Shown: positions 32,050 through 42,072 of the stretch, piece by piece | How the letters are laid out: every line of letters begins with the position of its first letter | Position numbering within the stretch: the stretch's first letter is position 1 | Source: Fonsecaea monophora | Lineage: Eukaryota > Ascomycota > Eurotiomycetes > Chaetothyriales > Herpotrichiellaceae | Direction: 5' to 3' | DNA length: 64,000 bases | NCBI RefSeq assembly: GCF_001642475.1 | Contig: NW_019174015.1 | Location: forward strand, 62,001-126,000 | The notes under the pieces: model-generated | What the model saw: the letters and a program-made list of their open reading frames with translations, nothing else | Told to the model about the DNA's origin: nothing | Database searches by the model: none | Translations under genes and position numbers: made by a program

Positions 32050-32731
32050 CTCGGTTTCAAACGAGATGACTACGAACTAGATGTTCCTTACTTTCAGGGA
32101 AGTTCACCGATGCGCGGTTTACGAGACGAAAGAAGACGAAGAGATAGAATTTGGTTTTGATACCCGGCTGTGTAGGCTCTGGGATATAGATATTTGTACA
32201 TGATGCGACGCGGAATGATCTATGTGGCATATCCAGGCCGTGATATTCCATTTTGAGTGGAGTTTCGTGGAGTTTCGTTTCCCCTTGGGTGTTGTATTCC
32301 CTTATCCCTGGCGCTTTGCTGCCATCGGTATCTCTTCGATGGATTGATGACCCTAACACTGACCGTCAGTCCCAATATATGCACCTAGCTTGCAGGAGAG
32401 TTGACAAAGCCTCGTCCTTGCACAGGCTTGACCTCTAGCCTATGGTCTCCGACCGTCTAATCTCAGCCCATTTGCGCTCTGTCCGTCAACTTTATACCAT
32501 CTGCTAGTCCGATAGAGCGATCCACACATGTTCCAAGCGATCAGTCTTCAGTGGCTTGAAGACAAGTCCTCACTTTGACTGGGAATGGCGGCCGGTCGGG
32601 TTTCCCCTCGGTTCGCACCAGGTATATACGAGGTGGTTGTCGGCGTGTGCAAAGCAAGAGCCCAATTACCCTATTCGTTTTTCTTCCCAGATTTGTTTCA
32701 TGACCGGACCGGAGATATTCGAACGCTGATT
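32050..32731. other. convergent intergenic region
   Basis: 3' flanks of NAR1 and the MIX23-type gene. Small motif-free frames only. A near-direct repeat GTGGAGTTTCGT occurs at about 32257-32280. Confidence 0.55.
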
Positions 32732-33325
32732 TTATCGCTTTCCTTCCCTCCAGGAATTGACTGCTTCTTCCCAAGACCCTTCCTCAACACCTTCGCACCG
32801 TTCCTGCACGATGCCCCATGTCCTTGTCCTCACGATCTTCTCCACCGCATTCTCGTTCCGCAGTACATCCGCTAGCATCTCCGCCCTTGACTCTCTGGGG
32901 AAGAACCTTCCGGAGTAGGGATCCAGCCGCTCGTTCACGATCCGCTCGGCGTCTCGCCTGTTCAGCGCCTCCCGCTCAATGAGATCCGGGTCATTTGGGT
33001 CCGGACTCGTCGCCACGCTCGTGCAGTAAGATATCACATCCGACCTCACATTCCACGAGGGGAACAGGACGGAGTGCAGAAAGGTGCGACTGGTTTCTCG
33101 AGGTATAGGTGCTCTCGTGAGCGAGGATGGCAGTGATGGGTTTCGGATCGATGTCGAAGTCGGGTCGAAAGGCGAGGTGGTGGCCGGGGTGATTAATGCG
33201 TTCAAATTCGTCGAGATGCTGTCGTCGATGCTCGCGCGTGACAGGCGGAGAAAGTCCCGCAGGACGCGGGTGTTGAAGCAGAATTGCGGCGTAAGGCTTA
33301 TGGGTGGCGCCGTGGGTTTGGACAT
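32732..33325 (-). CDS. MIX23 / caffeine-induced death protein 2 family
   Basis: Small helical protein; the yeast and human relatives (Mix23, CCDC58) are intermembrane-space proteins linked to mitochondrial protein import, and the fission yeast relative gave the family its older name Cid2. Single exon, 197 aa. Conserved blocks are L-T-P-Q-F-C-F-N near the start, L-R-D-F-L-R-L-S-R then D-D-S-I-S-T-N-L-N-A-L, and a C-terminal N-E-N-A-V-E-K-I-V then R-T-W-G-I-V-Q-E-R-C. Three of its few Cys residues flank these helices. A Ser/Thr/Pro-rich insertion at about 48-80 is probably disordered. It diverges from the Fpg gene. Confidence 0.85.
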   Translation of the reverse strand: MSKPTAPPISLTPQFCFNTRVLRDFLRLSRASIDDSISTNLNALITPATTSPFDPTSTSIRNPSLPSSLTRAPIPRETSRTFLHSVLFPSWNVRSDVISYCTSVATSPDPNDPDLIEREALNRRDAERIVNERLDPYSGRFFPRESRAEMLADVLRNENAVEKIVRTRTWGIVQERCEGVEEGSWEEAVNSWREGKR

Positions 33326-34112
33326 TATCAGCGATCGTGAGTTGGACTGTGCCGGAGCTCCAGTCCCCGACGGAGGAGCTTGGTCAGGGACGGTAGACGG
33401 TGGGATGGGTCGTCGAGAGGGAGGAATACTAGGAGCAGCTCTCTGAAAACGAGGTTGCGAGGTGGATGTGGGAGACTGCGAGGTTGTCTCCGGAGCAGAT
33501 GATGTCCAAAACCACGCCAGCTTGACTGATTAACAGATGAGGAGATGGGATGCAAATGAAACAGACATTTAACAGGGCGTATCTTTTGGCTAGTCACCGA
33601 CGCAGGAGGAGACAGCCTTGACTCTTCGAAGAAGTATCCAAGTATGTACTACTCATGAATCACTTGCGGAGCGGAGACGAACGAGGCTGCACTTTTCCAC
33701 GTCCGCCTCCACCATCGGCAGATTCATTATGTCATCGTCGCTTCTGCCATAGAAACGTGGAAAACCACTAAACGCGTCGGCTGGTTCGTATTCAAATACG
33801 CGTTTCAGGCCTCCGGCTTGACACAATTATTGCGCCTGGTGTTTCAGCGGACGACGCAGCCTGAGCTTCACTTTCAGCCTGCTATACGGGTATTGACCTC
33901 AAGACTGCGTCCGATCTCTCTCTCTCTACCTTTCGGTCTCACATATCTGCGACTGGATCGACCAAGGTTTGGGTCGATTGGCCAGTTCAATAGCAACACC
34001 ACAAAAGACCCAAAGACATCCATCCTCCCGTCTCCACCACTGCGCCTTTAAAGAAGAGGTTTCTTCCACTCAGAATATCCTCTCCAAGACCAAAGGCCAA
34101 GTTGGGCTCAAC
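33326..34112. promoter_or_regulatory. shared upstream region of MIX23-type gene and Fpg gene
   Basis: 787 bp between divergent starts. A TC dinucleotide run lies near 33914-33927, about 190 bp before the Fpg ATG. The Fpg frame is open upstream to 33969 from an internal ATG-less start, but conserved sequence begins only at 34113. Confidence 0.55.
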
Positions 34113-35507
34113 ATGCCTGAGATCGCAGAAGTCGCGCGCACAGTACATTACATCCGGAAACTGCTGGTCGGCAAGACAATCGCCAAAGCCACCGCCACCG
34201 ACGATGCCAACGTCTACGGCAAGGTGGGCACGTCGGCCGCCGAGTTCGAGACACACATGGCTGGGAAGAAGATTGTCGATGCCGGACAGCAGGGCAAATA
34301 CTTCTGGATGATCATGTCGAGTCCCCCGCACCCGGTAATGCATTTCGGGATGACGGGGTGGTTGAAATTCAAGTCCGAACACACCTACTACTACCAGCCG
34401 CAAGAGGGCAAAAAGGACGAAACTTGGCCTCCAAAATTTGTCAAGTTCATGCTCGAGACCAAGACCGAGGATGGAGAAGAGGCCATCGAGGCAGCTTTTG
34501 TGGATATGAGGAGACTCGCCCGCGTCAGGCTCGTCGACTGTCCTGCTGCCGAGATACGAAATAACTCGCCGTTGGTCGAGAACGGTCCGGACCCGGTCAT
34601 CGACAAAGACATCGTCACCGTTGAGTGGCTCAAGAAAAAGTGCAGATCCAAAAAGTGCCCCATCAAGGCCATGCTGCTGGATCAGGCCAATATCAGTGGC
34701 ATCGGCAACTGGGTCGGCGATGAGATCATGTACAACGCAAAGATCCACCCTGAGCAATATGCGAATACCTTGAGTGATGAACAGATTGCACAGCTCCACA
34801 AATCGATCCATTACATCTGCAGCACCTCGGTGGAGCTTCTCGCTGACTCTGAGAAGTTCCCCGAGGACTGGCTGTTCAAGCATCGATGGGGTAAAGGCAA
34901 AAAGGGCGCCTCACATACTTTGCCCAATGGCGAAAAGATCGCATTTCTTACAGTGGGCGGACGGACCAGTGCCGTGGTGCCGTCAATACAGAAGAAGACG
35001 GGACCTGTCGCGAAAGAGATGAGTGAAGCTGAGGGTCTCGACGATGAGGACGGTGATCCACCGAAGAAGTCCAAGGGTACAAAGCGCAAGGTAGCCAAAG
35101 AGAACGATGATGACGAAGTCGAAACCAAGAAATCCAAGGGGAAGAAAGGCAAGTCTCCTGTGAAGAAGGAGGAAGACGACGACGACGACGACGACGATGA
35201 TGATGAAGACGAGGAAGAGGAAGAGGAAGTGATGCCGAAGAAAACGACCGCCAGGGGAAAGAAGGTTCAAGCAAAGCCAGAACCTGACCAGGAAGAGACA
35301 AAGCCTGTAGTCAACGGAGCTGTTAAACCGACGACGAAGGCAAAAGCGGCCAGCAAAGGCTCAGCAAACAAGGCAGAGGTCAAGTCAGTCAAACCAAAAC
35401 CAGAGAAGGACTTGGTTTCCCGCGTAAAGGAAACGAAGCCCGCCGTCTCAGGAGCTGCGTCTGATGACACAGGAAGGAGACGGTCAGGTCGATTAAGCCG
35501 GTCTTGA
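34113..35507 (+). CDS. formamidopyrimidine-DNA glycosylase (Fpg/Nei family)
   Basis: Bifunctional DNA glycosylase/AP lyase for oxidised purines in base excision repair, presumably nuclear. Single exon, 464 aa. The start is fixed by M-P-E-I-A-E-V: after Met removal Pro is the Schiff-base nucleophile and Glu the general acid. G-K-Y-F-W-M gives the active-site Lys. The helix-two-turn-helix is at about 188-215 (D-Q-A-N-I-S-G-I-G-N-W-V-G-D-E). The bacterial four-Cys zinc finger is missing and a G-G-R-T-S-A-V-V-P segment takes its place, as in plant and fungal Fpg. From about residue 300 the tail is Lys-rich with a long Asp/Glu run and ends R-R-S-G-R-L-S-R-S, probably disordered and nuclear-targeting. 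Confidence 0.94.
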   Translation: MPEIAEVARTVHYIRKLLVGKTIAKATATDDANVYGKVGTSAAEFETHMAGKKIVDAGQQGKYFWMIMSSPPHPVMHFGMTGWLKFKSEHTYYYQPQEGKKDETWPPKFVKFMLETKTEDGEEAIEAAFVDMRRLARVRLVDCPAAEIRNNSPLVENGPDPVIDKDIVTVEWLKKKCRSKKCPIKAMLLDQANISGIGNWVGDEIMYNAKIHPEQYANTLSDEQIAQLHKSIHYICSTSVELLADSEKFPEDWLFKHRWGKGKKGASHTLPNGEKIAFLTVGGRTSAVVPSIQKKTGPVAKEMSEAEGLDDEDGDPPKKSKGTKRKVAKENDDDEVETKKSKGKKGKSPVKKEEDDDDDDDDDDEDEEEEEEVMPKKTTARGKKVQAKPEPDQEETKPVVNGAVKPTTKAKAASKGSANKAEVKSVKPKPEKDLVSRVKETKPAVSGAASDDTGRRRSGRLSRS

Positions 35508-35877
35508 TATCCCTGACGGGATAGCGAGCGAAGGAAAAGAACGAATGCTCTTTTTCAAATTCTATTCCTGTGCTATCACCCTGTATACTGTCTATACTGG
35601 CCCGTAATATCTCGCGCGGAGCGACTTTTGTATAGACCCCAAGTCTCATGATGCCCCCCCCCCCCCCCCCCCCAAAGACAGGAACACCCCCATTTCCAAA
35701 CTAAACAAACCCGTCTTTCCTCATATACTCATCGCCCAACGCCGTCCCTAGTCCGATGCCCATTCGAGTCATTTGCTCGTCTGCATCATCGCAAACACCT
35801 AATAGTAGAAAACTTTCACCCAAGAAACACCGATAAACAACCACCATAGTACCATACACCACAACCACGGCACCACC
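35508..35877. other. convergent intergenic region with poly-C tract
   Basis: 3' flanks of the Fpg and permease genes. Apart from the homopolymer listed separately, nothing is seen. Confidence 0.6.
35654..35673. repeat. 20-base poly-C homopolymer
   Basis: An uninterrupted run of C about 145 bp after the Fpg stop codon. Its length may be unreliable in sequencing, and a G-run on the minus strand could form a quadruplex. Confidence 0.9.
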
Positions 35878-37482
35878 CTACGAGCTTTGAGCAGGGCCCT
35901 CGCTCGACTGAAGCGTGGCGGACCCAGTGTCCGAAGAAGCCGAAGACTTCTTCCTGCTGGAAGTGACCTTCTCGACGATCCTGACCACAAAGTTGTCCTT
36001 GGTGGTCGACTCTCGCCGGAGCCCGGTCTCCTCGTCGCCAGCGGCGCCAGTCATGCCGGCTTGGTTGACAGCGTCGGGGCCGATCTCGGCCTGGTCCAGG
36101 GCCCTCTTGAACGAGGGGATCAAGTTCGTGGCGACCGGGTAGCTGAATACGAGCAAGAAGCACGAGGCCGTCAACCACCAGGCGCGCGAGATGCGCACGG
36201 ACTCGACGAGCTGGCCCATCAGCGCGGGCTGTAGTGCGCCGCCGGAGATGCTGACAATCATCAGCGTCTCGCAGGTGGGTGTCCACTCCTCGAAGCTGGC
36301 TGTCGCGCTCTCAAAGATCATAGGGAAGGACGGCGCCTCGAAGAACATGACCATGATGGCCACCGCGATGGCGGCGTTGGCGGTGATTCCTGTCCCAGCG
36401 GCAGTTGTTGCGACTGCACCGGCCATAAAACACATCAACACATATCGGGGCTTGAAGATCCTGGGCGCAGTGACGAGCCCTGCGGCGGCGAAGCGACCGA
36501 TAACGAATGCGGTCTGCGCAAGCGACATGTAGTAAGCTGCCCATCTGTCGCTGGCGCAGGCGTTGACCTTCATGTGCTCGATGAAAAACTGTGCAAAGGT
36601 CACCTGGCAGCCAAGGTTGACAAAGTTTGCTGCCACACCCCACCAGATCCGAGCAAACCGTCTGGAGACGAGAGGGTGTTTCCACTTCTTCCAGCCACAG
36701 TCGACAGGCGCCGAGATAGGAACATCGACCTCGGGGAACCAGTTAGTGCGGAAGAAGAGGATCGCCACGAAGATTGTCAGGGCGAAGACGCAGGCACCTA
36801 GGGCACGGTAGAAGGTGATGACGCTGCCCAGGTTGGCGCAGGAGGCGCTCTGCATAGTGGGCATCTGGCATCTACCAGGGCGAAGAGGGTCTGGAGCTGG
36901 ACGTGCTGTAGAGGTGTCGGGGTTGAAGACGAATGCGTTGGCCAGGAATGGAGCGACAACGGTGCCGATCCCAGCCCAGGCTTGTGCCATCAAGATTCGC
37001 AAGGCGGCTTGCCTGCGAGGTCCACAGTTGACGGCGTATGGGTTTGCCGAACGTTCCAAAGTTGAGACTCCCAAACCGATGACAAAGTGTGCTGCTACCA
37101 TGCCTGCAAGACTGCAGTGGCTCGCGCCAATAGACATGAACTCGTTGCCCAGGGCGAGGACGCATAGGCCCAGCGTCATGGCGATTCGATAGCCACCTTT
37201 CTTGACTAGGGGGCCACCGATTAAAAGAGCGCCGGGGATGTAGGCGCTATAGTAGCCAGCAGCCAAGATGGCGGCCTTCTGGCGGCCTATGCCCATGGCT
37301 ACTTTGACGTGGTAGTTCATGATGTCGAGCAGGCCATAGGCGAGGCCCCACATGAAGAAGATGAAGATGGAAGTGAGGGCGATGGGCAGGATGGTGTCTC
37401 GTCCCCGGAGCTCCTTAGTTGGTTTGTTGTATTGGACATCGAGGCGCTTGATGCGCTCGAGGACAGGACCGAAGTTAACCAT
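35878..37482 (-). CDS. MFS permease, L-fucose permease (FucP/FHS) type
   Basis: Proton-linked sugar permease of the FHS branch. Single exon, 534 aa with about twelve spans starting near residue 33 (I-F-I-F-F-M-W-G-L-A-Y-G-L-L-D). Branch marks are F-M-W-G followed by D-I-M-N-Y-H, Y-Y-S-A-Y-I-P-G-A-L-L, and a V-S-T-L-E-R-S-A-N-P-Y segment, the fungal form of the E-x3-N-P-Y motif of this branch. A Cys-bearing loop at about 205-220 is an insertion in the middle. The last 80 residues are cytoplasmic, Ser-rich and probably regulatory. The substrate is unknown; fungal members are often near sugar-catabolism genes, but none adjoins here. It diverges from the FSH hydrolase gene. Confidence 0.86.
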   Translation of the reverse strand: MVNFGPVLERIKRLDVQYNKPTKELRGRDTILPIALTSIFIFFMWGLAYGLLDIMNYHVKVAMGIGRQKAAILAAGYYSAYIPGALLIGGPLVKKGGYRIAMTLGLCVLALGNEFMSIGASHCSLAGMVAAHFVIGLGVSTLERSANPYAVNCGPRRQAALRILMAQAWAGIGTVVAPFLANAFVFNPDTSTARPAPDPLRPGRCQMPTMQSASCANLGSVITFYRALGACVFALTIFVAILFFRTNWFPEVDVPISAPVDCGWKKWKHPLVSRRFARIWWGVAANFVNLGCQVTFAQFFIEHMKVNACASDRWAAYYMSLAQTAFVIGRFAAAGLVTAPRIFKPRYVLMCFMAGAVATTAAGTGITANAAIAVAIMVMFFEAPSFPMIFESATASFEEWTPTCETLMIVSISGGALQPALMGQLVESVRISRAWWLTASCFLLVFSYPVATNLIPSFKRALDQAEIGPDAVNQAGMTGAAGDEETGLRRESTTKDNFVVRIVEKVTSSRKKSSASSDTGSATLQSSEGPAQSS

Positions 37483-38408
37483 TTTGGAGTAGAGATGTTG
37501 ACGAGAAGCTGAGAAAGATCAAGGGTTCCCAGAGGACAGAATATTGGAGATTAGAGGAGACTGTTCGAGGTACAGATTCCTGAGGAGGAGTACACAGAGG
37601 ATGTTTGCAACATATAAAGAGGTGGCAGATGGTTGGAAGAAATTCCGCTCTCAATGTAGGATGAGAAGACAGGGTAGATAGAGGTTACACAGGAAAGGCG
37701 AGAAAGGGCTTATTCTTATACCTGGGAGTGCACAGTGTGCGCTGAGGACCTCCCTCAGGACCTACCTCTTCCAAAATCTTCGTGCTTAGCTGCACAAAGA
37801 CAGACTCGTACCATGTATTTTGAACCATCTGGTTATCCATTCAGGATGCAAAGGCCGTCCCAGCACCATGTGAAGCCAGCTCTTAGTTTTCCTGGTTTTG
37901 TATTTTCATGCTTATGTGATGAGCAGACTGCCAAATAGTCCTCCTGCGTCCACATGGATAGTATCTGCAGGACCACCTAAGCGGAGATATGGTTTTTTCA
38001 AGCCTCGTCCACTCCATGGAAACAAGGTCGGTCCCATATTGGCCTCTCCAGGCGGAGGTGAGGGCGACTCCCTGTGGAGGATAGCCGGGGTAACACCGGT
38101 GGTTCAAACAAATATAGAGCACATTCTCAAACTCTCTTACCTGGTCTGTCCAGCCTCAAGCTTTAGAAGGTGGTAAACATTTGGAAATGTGGTGGTAGTG
38201 CTGGTAGTGGAGGAGAGAAGGTTTTGTTGGTCGTTGGTCGTTGGAGCGGAAAAACATTTCGGAGCATTTGCAGAGGCTTGGCACGGCCTTGGCAGGAAAT
38301 CGATGGTCGGGATTTGCTGAACCGACCATCTCCATCGCGTAACATTTGCATTCTGGAGCCTCTTCATTCGTGCATCCATATGTCCTGCTTTGGCCGCTCG
38401 ACCCTCTT
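37483..38408. promoter_or_regulatory. shared upstream region of permease and FSH hydrolase
   Basis: 926 bp between divergent starts. CATATAAAGAGG near 37610 is TATA-like on the plus strand only. Overlapping minus-strand frames near 38137-38551 are antisense shadows of the hydrolase 5' end. Confidence 0.5.
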
Positions 38409-39335
38409 ATGAATAGCCTTCGACTCGGCCAGCAAGCCTCAACAATTTTGACAATATTATCCAGAGCTAACTTTTCGAGATTCCTAAAGCCACAGACAGT
38501 CAGGCACTTGAACATTATGCCATCCACGAAGGAGTCCAGTCCTGGCATCAAGGTGTTGATGCTTCATGGTTATACTCAGAATGGAAATCTGTTCCACGCA
38601 AAAACAAGAGCAATGGAAAAGCATCTACAGAAGGCATTCCCGGGGATTTCGTTAAGCTACCCAACAGGTCCTCTGCGGCTCAGGCCAAGCGACGTCCCGG
38701 GGTTTGACCTGAGTTCGACTGAAGATCCGGACAGCATCGAAGCTTACGGCTGGTGGCGGCGGTCAGATACGTCCGATCCACCTGAATATGTCGGTCTCGA
38801 GGAAGGGCTGGAGACAGTCGCCAAAGTTCTAGAGTCAGAGGGACCTTTCGATGGCGTCATTGGATTCTCGCAAGGAGCATGTCTAGCCGCCATGGTTGCT
38901 TCGTTACTGGAAGGAGAGTCGAGAAAACAGGCGTTCGAAAAGGCACAAGCAAGATCCCCACTAGCCATTCCATATCCATCATCCTTTGAGAAACTCGGTC
39001 ACCCACCACTCAAATTTTGTGCAGCATACTGTGGCTTTAGGGCACCCGGTGAGAGATATCGCGGATTTTACGAGGATCCCCATATCCAGACCCCAGTGTG
39101 TCATGTTATCGGGAGTCTCGACAGTGTGGTCGAAGAGTCAAGAACACAGGCGCTGGTCGAAGCAACTGGAGGCGCAGAGAAGACACAAGTTGTGACACAC
39201 CCTGGAGGGCACTTTGTACCGAGCGGAAAGCAATATCTAGACATGATTGCAGGGTTTATCAAACATACAATGTCGTCGCAGGGAAAGGCGGGAGGGACAG
39301 AGGAGGGGGTAGAGGACATGGATGTGCCGTTCTGA
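38409..39335 (+). CDS. FSH family serine hydrolase (alpha/beta fold)
   Basis: Member of the fungal FSH/ovarian-tumour-2-like hydrolases, probably an esterase on small acyl or thioester substrates. Single exon, 308 aa from the first ATG. The core starts K-V-L-M-L-H-G-Y-T-Q-N-G. The nucleophile elbow is G-F-S-Q-G-A at about residue 158, the acid is Asp in I-G-S-L-D-S, and the His is in H-P-G-G-H-F-V-P. The N-terminal 36 residues before the second Met (38517) are basic, Ser/Leu-rich and without acidic residues, so they may be a mitochondrial presequence; starting at 38517 gives a 272-aa cytosolic form. Which start is used is open. Some FSH genes sit in secondary-metabolite clusters, but no such genes are nearby. 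Confidence 0.9.
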   Translation: MNSLRLGQQASTILTILSRANFSRFLKPQTVRHLNIMPSTKESSPGIKVLMLHGYTQNGNLFHAKTRAMEKHLQKAFPGISLSYPTGPLRLRPSDVPGFDLSSTEDPDSIEAYGWWRRSDTSDPPEYVGLEEGLETVAKVLESEGPFDGVIGFSQGACLAAMVASLLEGESRKQAFEKAQARSPLAIPYPSSFEKLGHPPLKFCAAYCGFRAPGERYRGFYEDPHIQTPVCHVIGSLDSVVEESRTQALVEATGGAEKTQVVTHPGGHFVPSGKQYLDMIAGFIKHTMSSQGKAGGTEEGVEDMDVPF

Positions 39336-39715
39336 GGCTTTTCGGTGCAATTTGGGGCCGTGAACACCGCGTGTGAAACCATATACAAGCTATAGATTCG
39401 TCTAGAAGTAGATACAATGTGCTATAGAGCTGCCTGGGCTGTTTCGATGACTCTAGCCGTGAGTCAAAGACGAAAGTAGAGACAGACACGTGATTGGCTG
39501 GGAATGGTAAGAGACGATGCCGGTGTGGAGTTTTTGGCTTAGCGGCCTTGGCAGTTGGCCGCACAACCACGACTCCTCAAAGTCGATTTCTACCACCACA
39601 CTCGTCCATCGCAGTACATCAATTGATCCATCGCCTCTTCGTCGCAACCCTCGACCTTCGGAAGACAGCTCAGGATCGAACAGAGTCTTCATTTCACCTC
39701 CACAAACCAAACAAA
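39336..39715. other. intergenic, RPS27 upstream region
   Basis: 3' flank of the hydrolase and promoter of RPS27 on the same strand. No recognised ribosomal-protein promoter box was found. Confidence 0.55.
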
Positions 39716-40176
39716 ATGGTATGTACACCTGCGCAAAATGATGCAACAAATCGAGGGGACTCAAAATTTGTCCTCCCGCATTATCAAGCACACGAGCACT
39801 ACAAACCCAACCACCACCAACGCAACCATCTTCATCTTGACCAGGCGCTGACATTCTCGACTACAGGTTCTCGCGGTCGATCTCCTAAACCCAACGCCTC
39901 AGGCTGAGGCCCGCAAGCACAAGCTCAAGGTACGATTTGGATTCCCGCAGTCTCTGGGGCATAAGTCATCGAAAAATCTAACAACCACACTAGACTCTCG
40001 TCCCAGCACCCCGATCATTCTTCATGGACGTCAAGTGCCCTGGCTGCTTCACGATCACCACCGTCTTCTCCCACGCCCAGACCGTCGTCATCTGCGCGGG
40101 CTGCTCAACTGTGCTTTGCCAGCCCACCGGTGGCAAAGCCCGTCTCACAGAGGGCTGCTCTTTCCGAAGAAAGTAA
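39716..40176 (+). CDS. RPS27: 40S ribosomal protein S27 (eS27)
   Basis: Zinc-ribbon protein of the small ribosomal subunit. Three coding exons: 39716-39718 (only the ATG), 39867-39929 and 39994-40176, giving 82 aa, exactly the usual size. The sequence matches the family throughout: V-D-L-L-N-P-T-P-Q-A-E-A-R-K-H-K-L-K, then P-R-S-F-F-M-D-V-K-C-P-G-C, F-S-H-A-Q-T, C-A-G-C, and P-T-G-G-K-A-R-L-T-E-G-C-S-F-R-R-K. The four zinc ligands are the C-P-G-C and C-A-G-C pairs. Introns are 148 and 64 nt with GTATGT and GTACGA donors. An ATG-only first exon is common among fungal ribosomal protein genes. Confidence 0.97.
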
Positions 40177-41000
40177 ATGCACAACGAAACCAAAACGGGA
40201 TGAAAACGGGACGGCATTGAGAATTTTTGCTCGATAGAAGATGGATTCCGCAGGAGCTATGCCATCACGACAGGGAGTTTCCGGATATCTTGCAAAAAAG
40301 AAGACTTTATGAGAGCATGGCGGACAAATCATTTCCTTCTTTTGCGCAACGAAACCGGCGTCGAATTCTTTTCCAAGTTACGAATGGGGAATACCCTTCG
40401 CGAAAAAAAGTCTTTCTTGCATGGGATGACCGGGCCTGAGGCATCCGGATTCTGCGTGAACATACACTTTACTGTTGTATCGTGAGGAGGGCAGGGTTCC
40501 GATGTTGAGGAAAGCCTATGACCTTGCATCAGGCTAACCCCAAAGTCATGGTGGTTGGAACGTGGACAGTATGTACTCGTAGTACAGAAGGCGAAACAAT
40601 AAAATCTTCGAAAAGCATCTTGATTCCTCGTCGCTATTTGCGTTTTGTTTTGCCTCTGAGCCCTGTCTCGATTCCTTCTGCACTTGGTCCACAGTCGCCC
40701 ACATGTACCTCGGATGTGTGCATATTCTTGAATCTCCTGTAGATTTCCCGCTCATTGTATGTCCTGGCCGTAGGTCACGTCGATGTCACGAACCACAGGT
40801 GCCTGTCCTCCACTTGTTGGTAGATGTGCCACTGAAGGCGGCGCAGGTTGCGACTTGCTAGCATGACTGGCTCATTCCTCTGCGGCCGCTTTGAGCAGAT
40901 CAATCTCTGCTAGGGTGCATTCTCACCCTTTCGTATCGCCTAGAGAGCAGTCCCTTCCTGGGACAGAAGTCTCCTTTCATTACCAGGCAAGGTTATAAGA
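40177..41000. other. convergent intergenic region
   Basis: 3' flanks of RPS27 and RRP40, 824 bp. Only short motif-free frames are present. Nothing else seen. Confidence 0.6.
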
Positions 41001-41744
41001 TCAACCACGCTCCAAGTCCGCTATGATCCTGTTCGCCAACTTCTTCTGTTCCCTCTCCTTCAACTCATTCTCATCCATCTCTCTGAGGCATCGCCCCACT
41101 GCACAAATTCCCTTCACGCCGGCTTCAGGACAATCGACCCATACTTTCCCGTTTTTGCCAACAGCAATCTCAAACCCGCCAGGCAGTTTCGACCCCAACT
41201 CCTCCAGCGCCACGACACCTTGTTTCTTGAGAAGTCTGTCGGCGAGACCAGGACTGACATCGAAAACCATTCCACCGGTAAGCGGACCCAGCCCGTCAGG
41301 TTCTGCCTTGCCTGTGGATGGATTCACGCAACTTAATTCGATCTCCATGTTCTTCTGTGCAGAGACAACTTTGGCGTAGACGAGGTCGTTCGTCTTGAGC
41401 TGAGGTCTCGTCTTCTTGGTAGCGCCCTCAAAGGCCAACTGTGGCAAGAAGGCCTGAGGAGAGTAAGGGTTGATGTAGACGTGGAAAAAGTCTGCGGTTG
41501 AGATTCGTACTTGGGCAATCACGAGGTCTCCTGCTTTTGGGATATAGCGAGCATCTGGCGTGGATATCTGTGCCGTCTTCTTACGGTAGTCGATGTCCAA
41601 GTATCCCCCAATGGTGGCGAGGAAGTTATTCTGTTCGTCTTGTTGGAGTCCACGCCCAATTTTGCGCTTCTGAGATGTTGGGATCTGATCGGAGGGGATC
41701 AAGTCCCCAGGCAGGAATACTGGCATGATAGATTCGACAGACAT
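41001..41744 (-). CDS. RRP40: exosome cap subunit Rrp40 (EXOSC3)
   Basis: RNA-binding cap protein of the nuclear and cytoplasmic exosome, which trims and degrades RNA 3' to 5'. Single exon, 247 aa. The N-terminal domain starts V-F-L-P-G-D-L-I-P and has a Gly-rich strand pair (A-T-I-G-G-Y-L). The S1 domain is at about 75-145 (G-D-L-V-I-A-Q-V-R, then N-D-L-V-Y-A-K-V). The KH domain at about 165-235 has G-G-F-E-I-A-V-G-K-N-G-K-V-W-V, which separates Rrp40 from Csl4. The frame is open upstream to an ATG at 41930, adding 62 residues without family resemblance. The ATG at 41744 fits the family length and is preferred. It shares a 328-bp upstream region with SSZ1. Confidence 0.93.
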   Translation of the reverse strand: MSVESIMPVFLPGDLIPSDQIPTSQKRKIGRGLQQDEQNNFLATIGGYLDIDYRKKTAQISTPDARYIPKAGDLVIAQVRISTADFFHVYINPYSPQAFLPQLAFEGATKKTRPQLKTNDLVYAKVVSAQKNMEIELSCVNPSTGKAEPDGLGPLTGGMVFDVSPGLADRLLKKQGVVALEELGSKLPGGFEIAVGKNGKVWVDCPEAGVKGICAVGRCLREMDENELKEREQKKLANRIIADLERG

Positions 41745-42072
41745 GACTCGTCCACACTGTCTAAAATTTTTAATGTCAAAGAAAACCCCCCTGTAGTTCT
41801 TCACGGATGGGTTGGCAGAGACAAGGCTGCAGAAAAAGTGGCTCAAATATGACGAGGCTGAGGGACGCACTCGCTTAACCTTCCTTGAGCCGTGAATATC
41901 CGCCGCGAGGCTCAAAAAAAAGTTTCCCATGGCATTTTTGTCGGTCCAAGGTGCGCAACCATATTGTTGGTTTCACAGGGCTACGAGTCTTTTTGATATA
42001 CCCGTGAGCATAGAACCTCCTCTACAAATACCCAAGCCTCTCCCTTGAATTTCCGGTCCACTGAGCCACGCC
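41745..42072. promoter_or_regulatory. compact bidirectional promoter of RRP40 and SSZ1
   Basis: Only 328 bp separate the two start codons, so core promoters and 5' UTRs of an exosome and a ribosome-chaperone gene must share it. No defined box was recognised. Confidence 0.6.

Noticed and set aside
41745..41930. 62-residue N-terminal extension of Rrp40
   Set aside because: Open from an upstream ATG, but without family resemblance; the protein from 41744 has the expected length and begins at the conserved domain.
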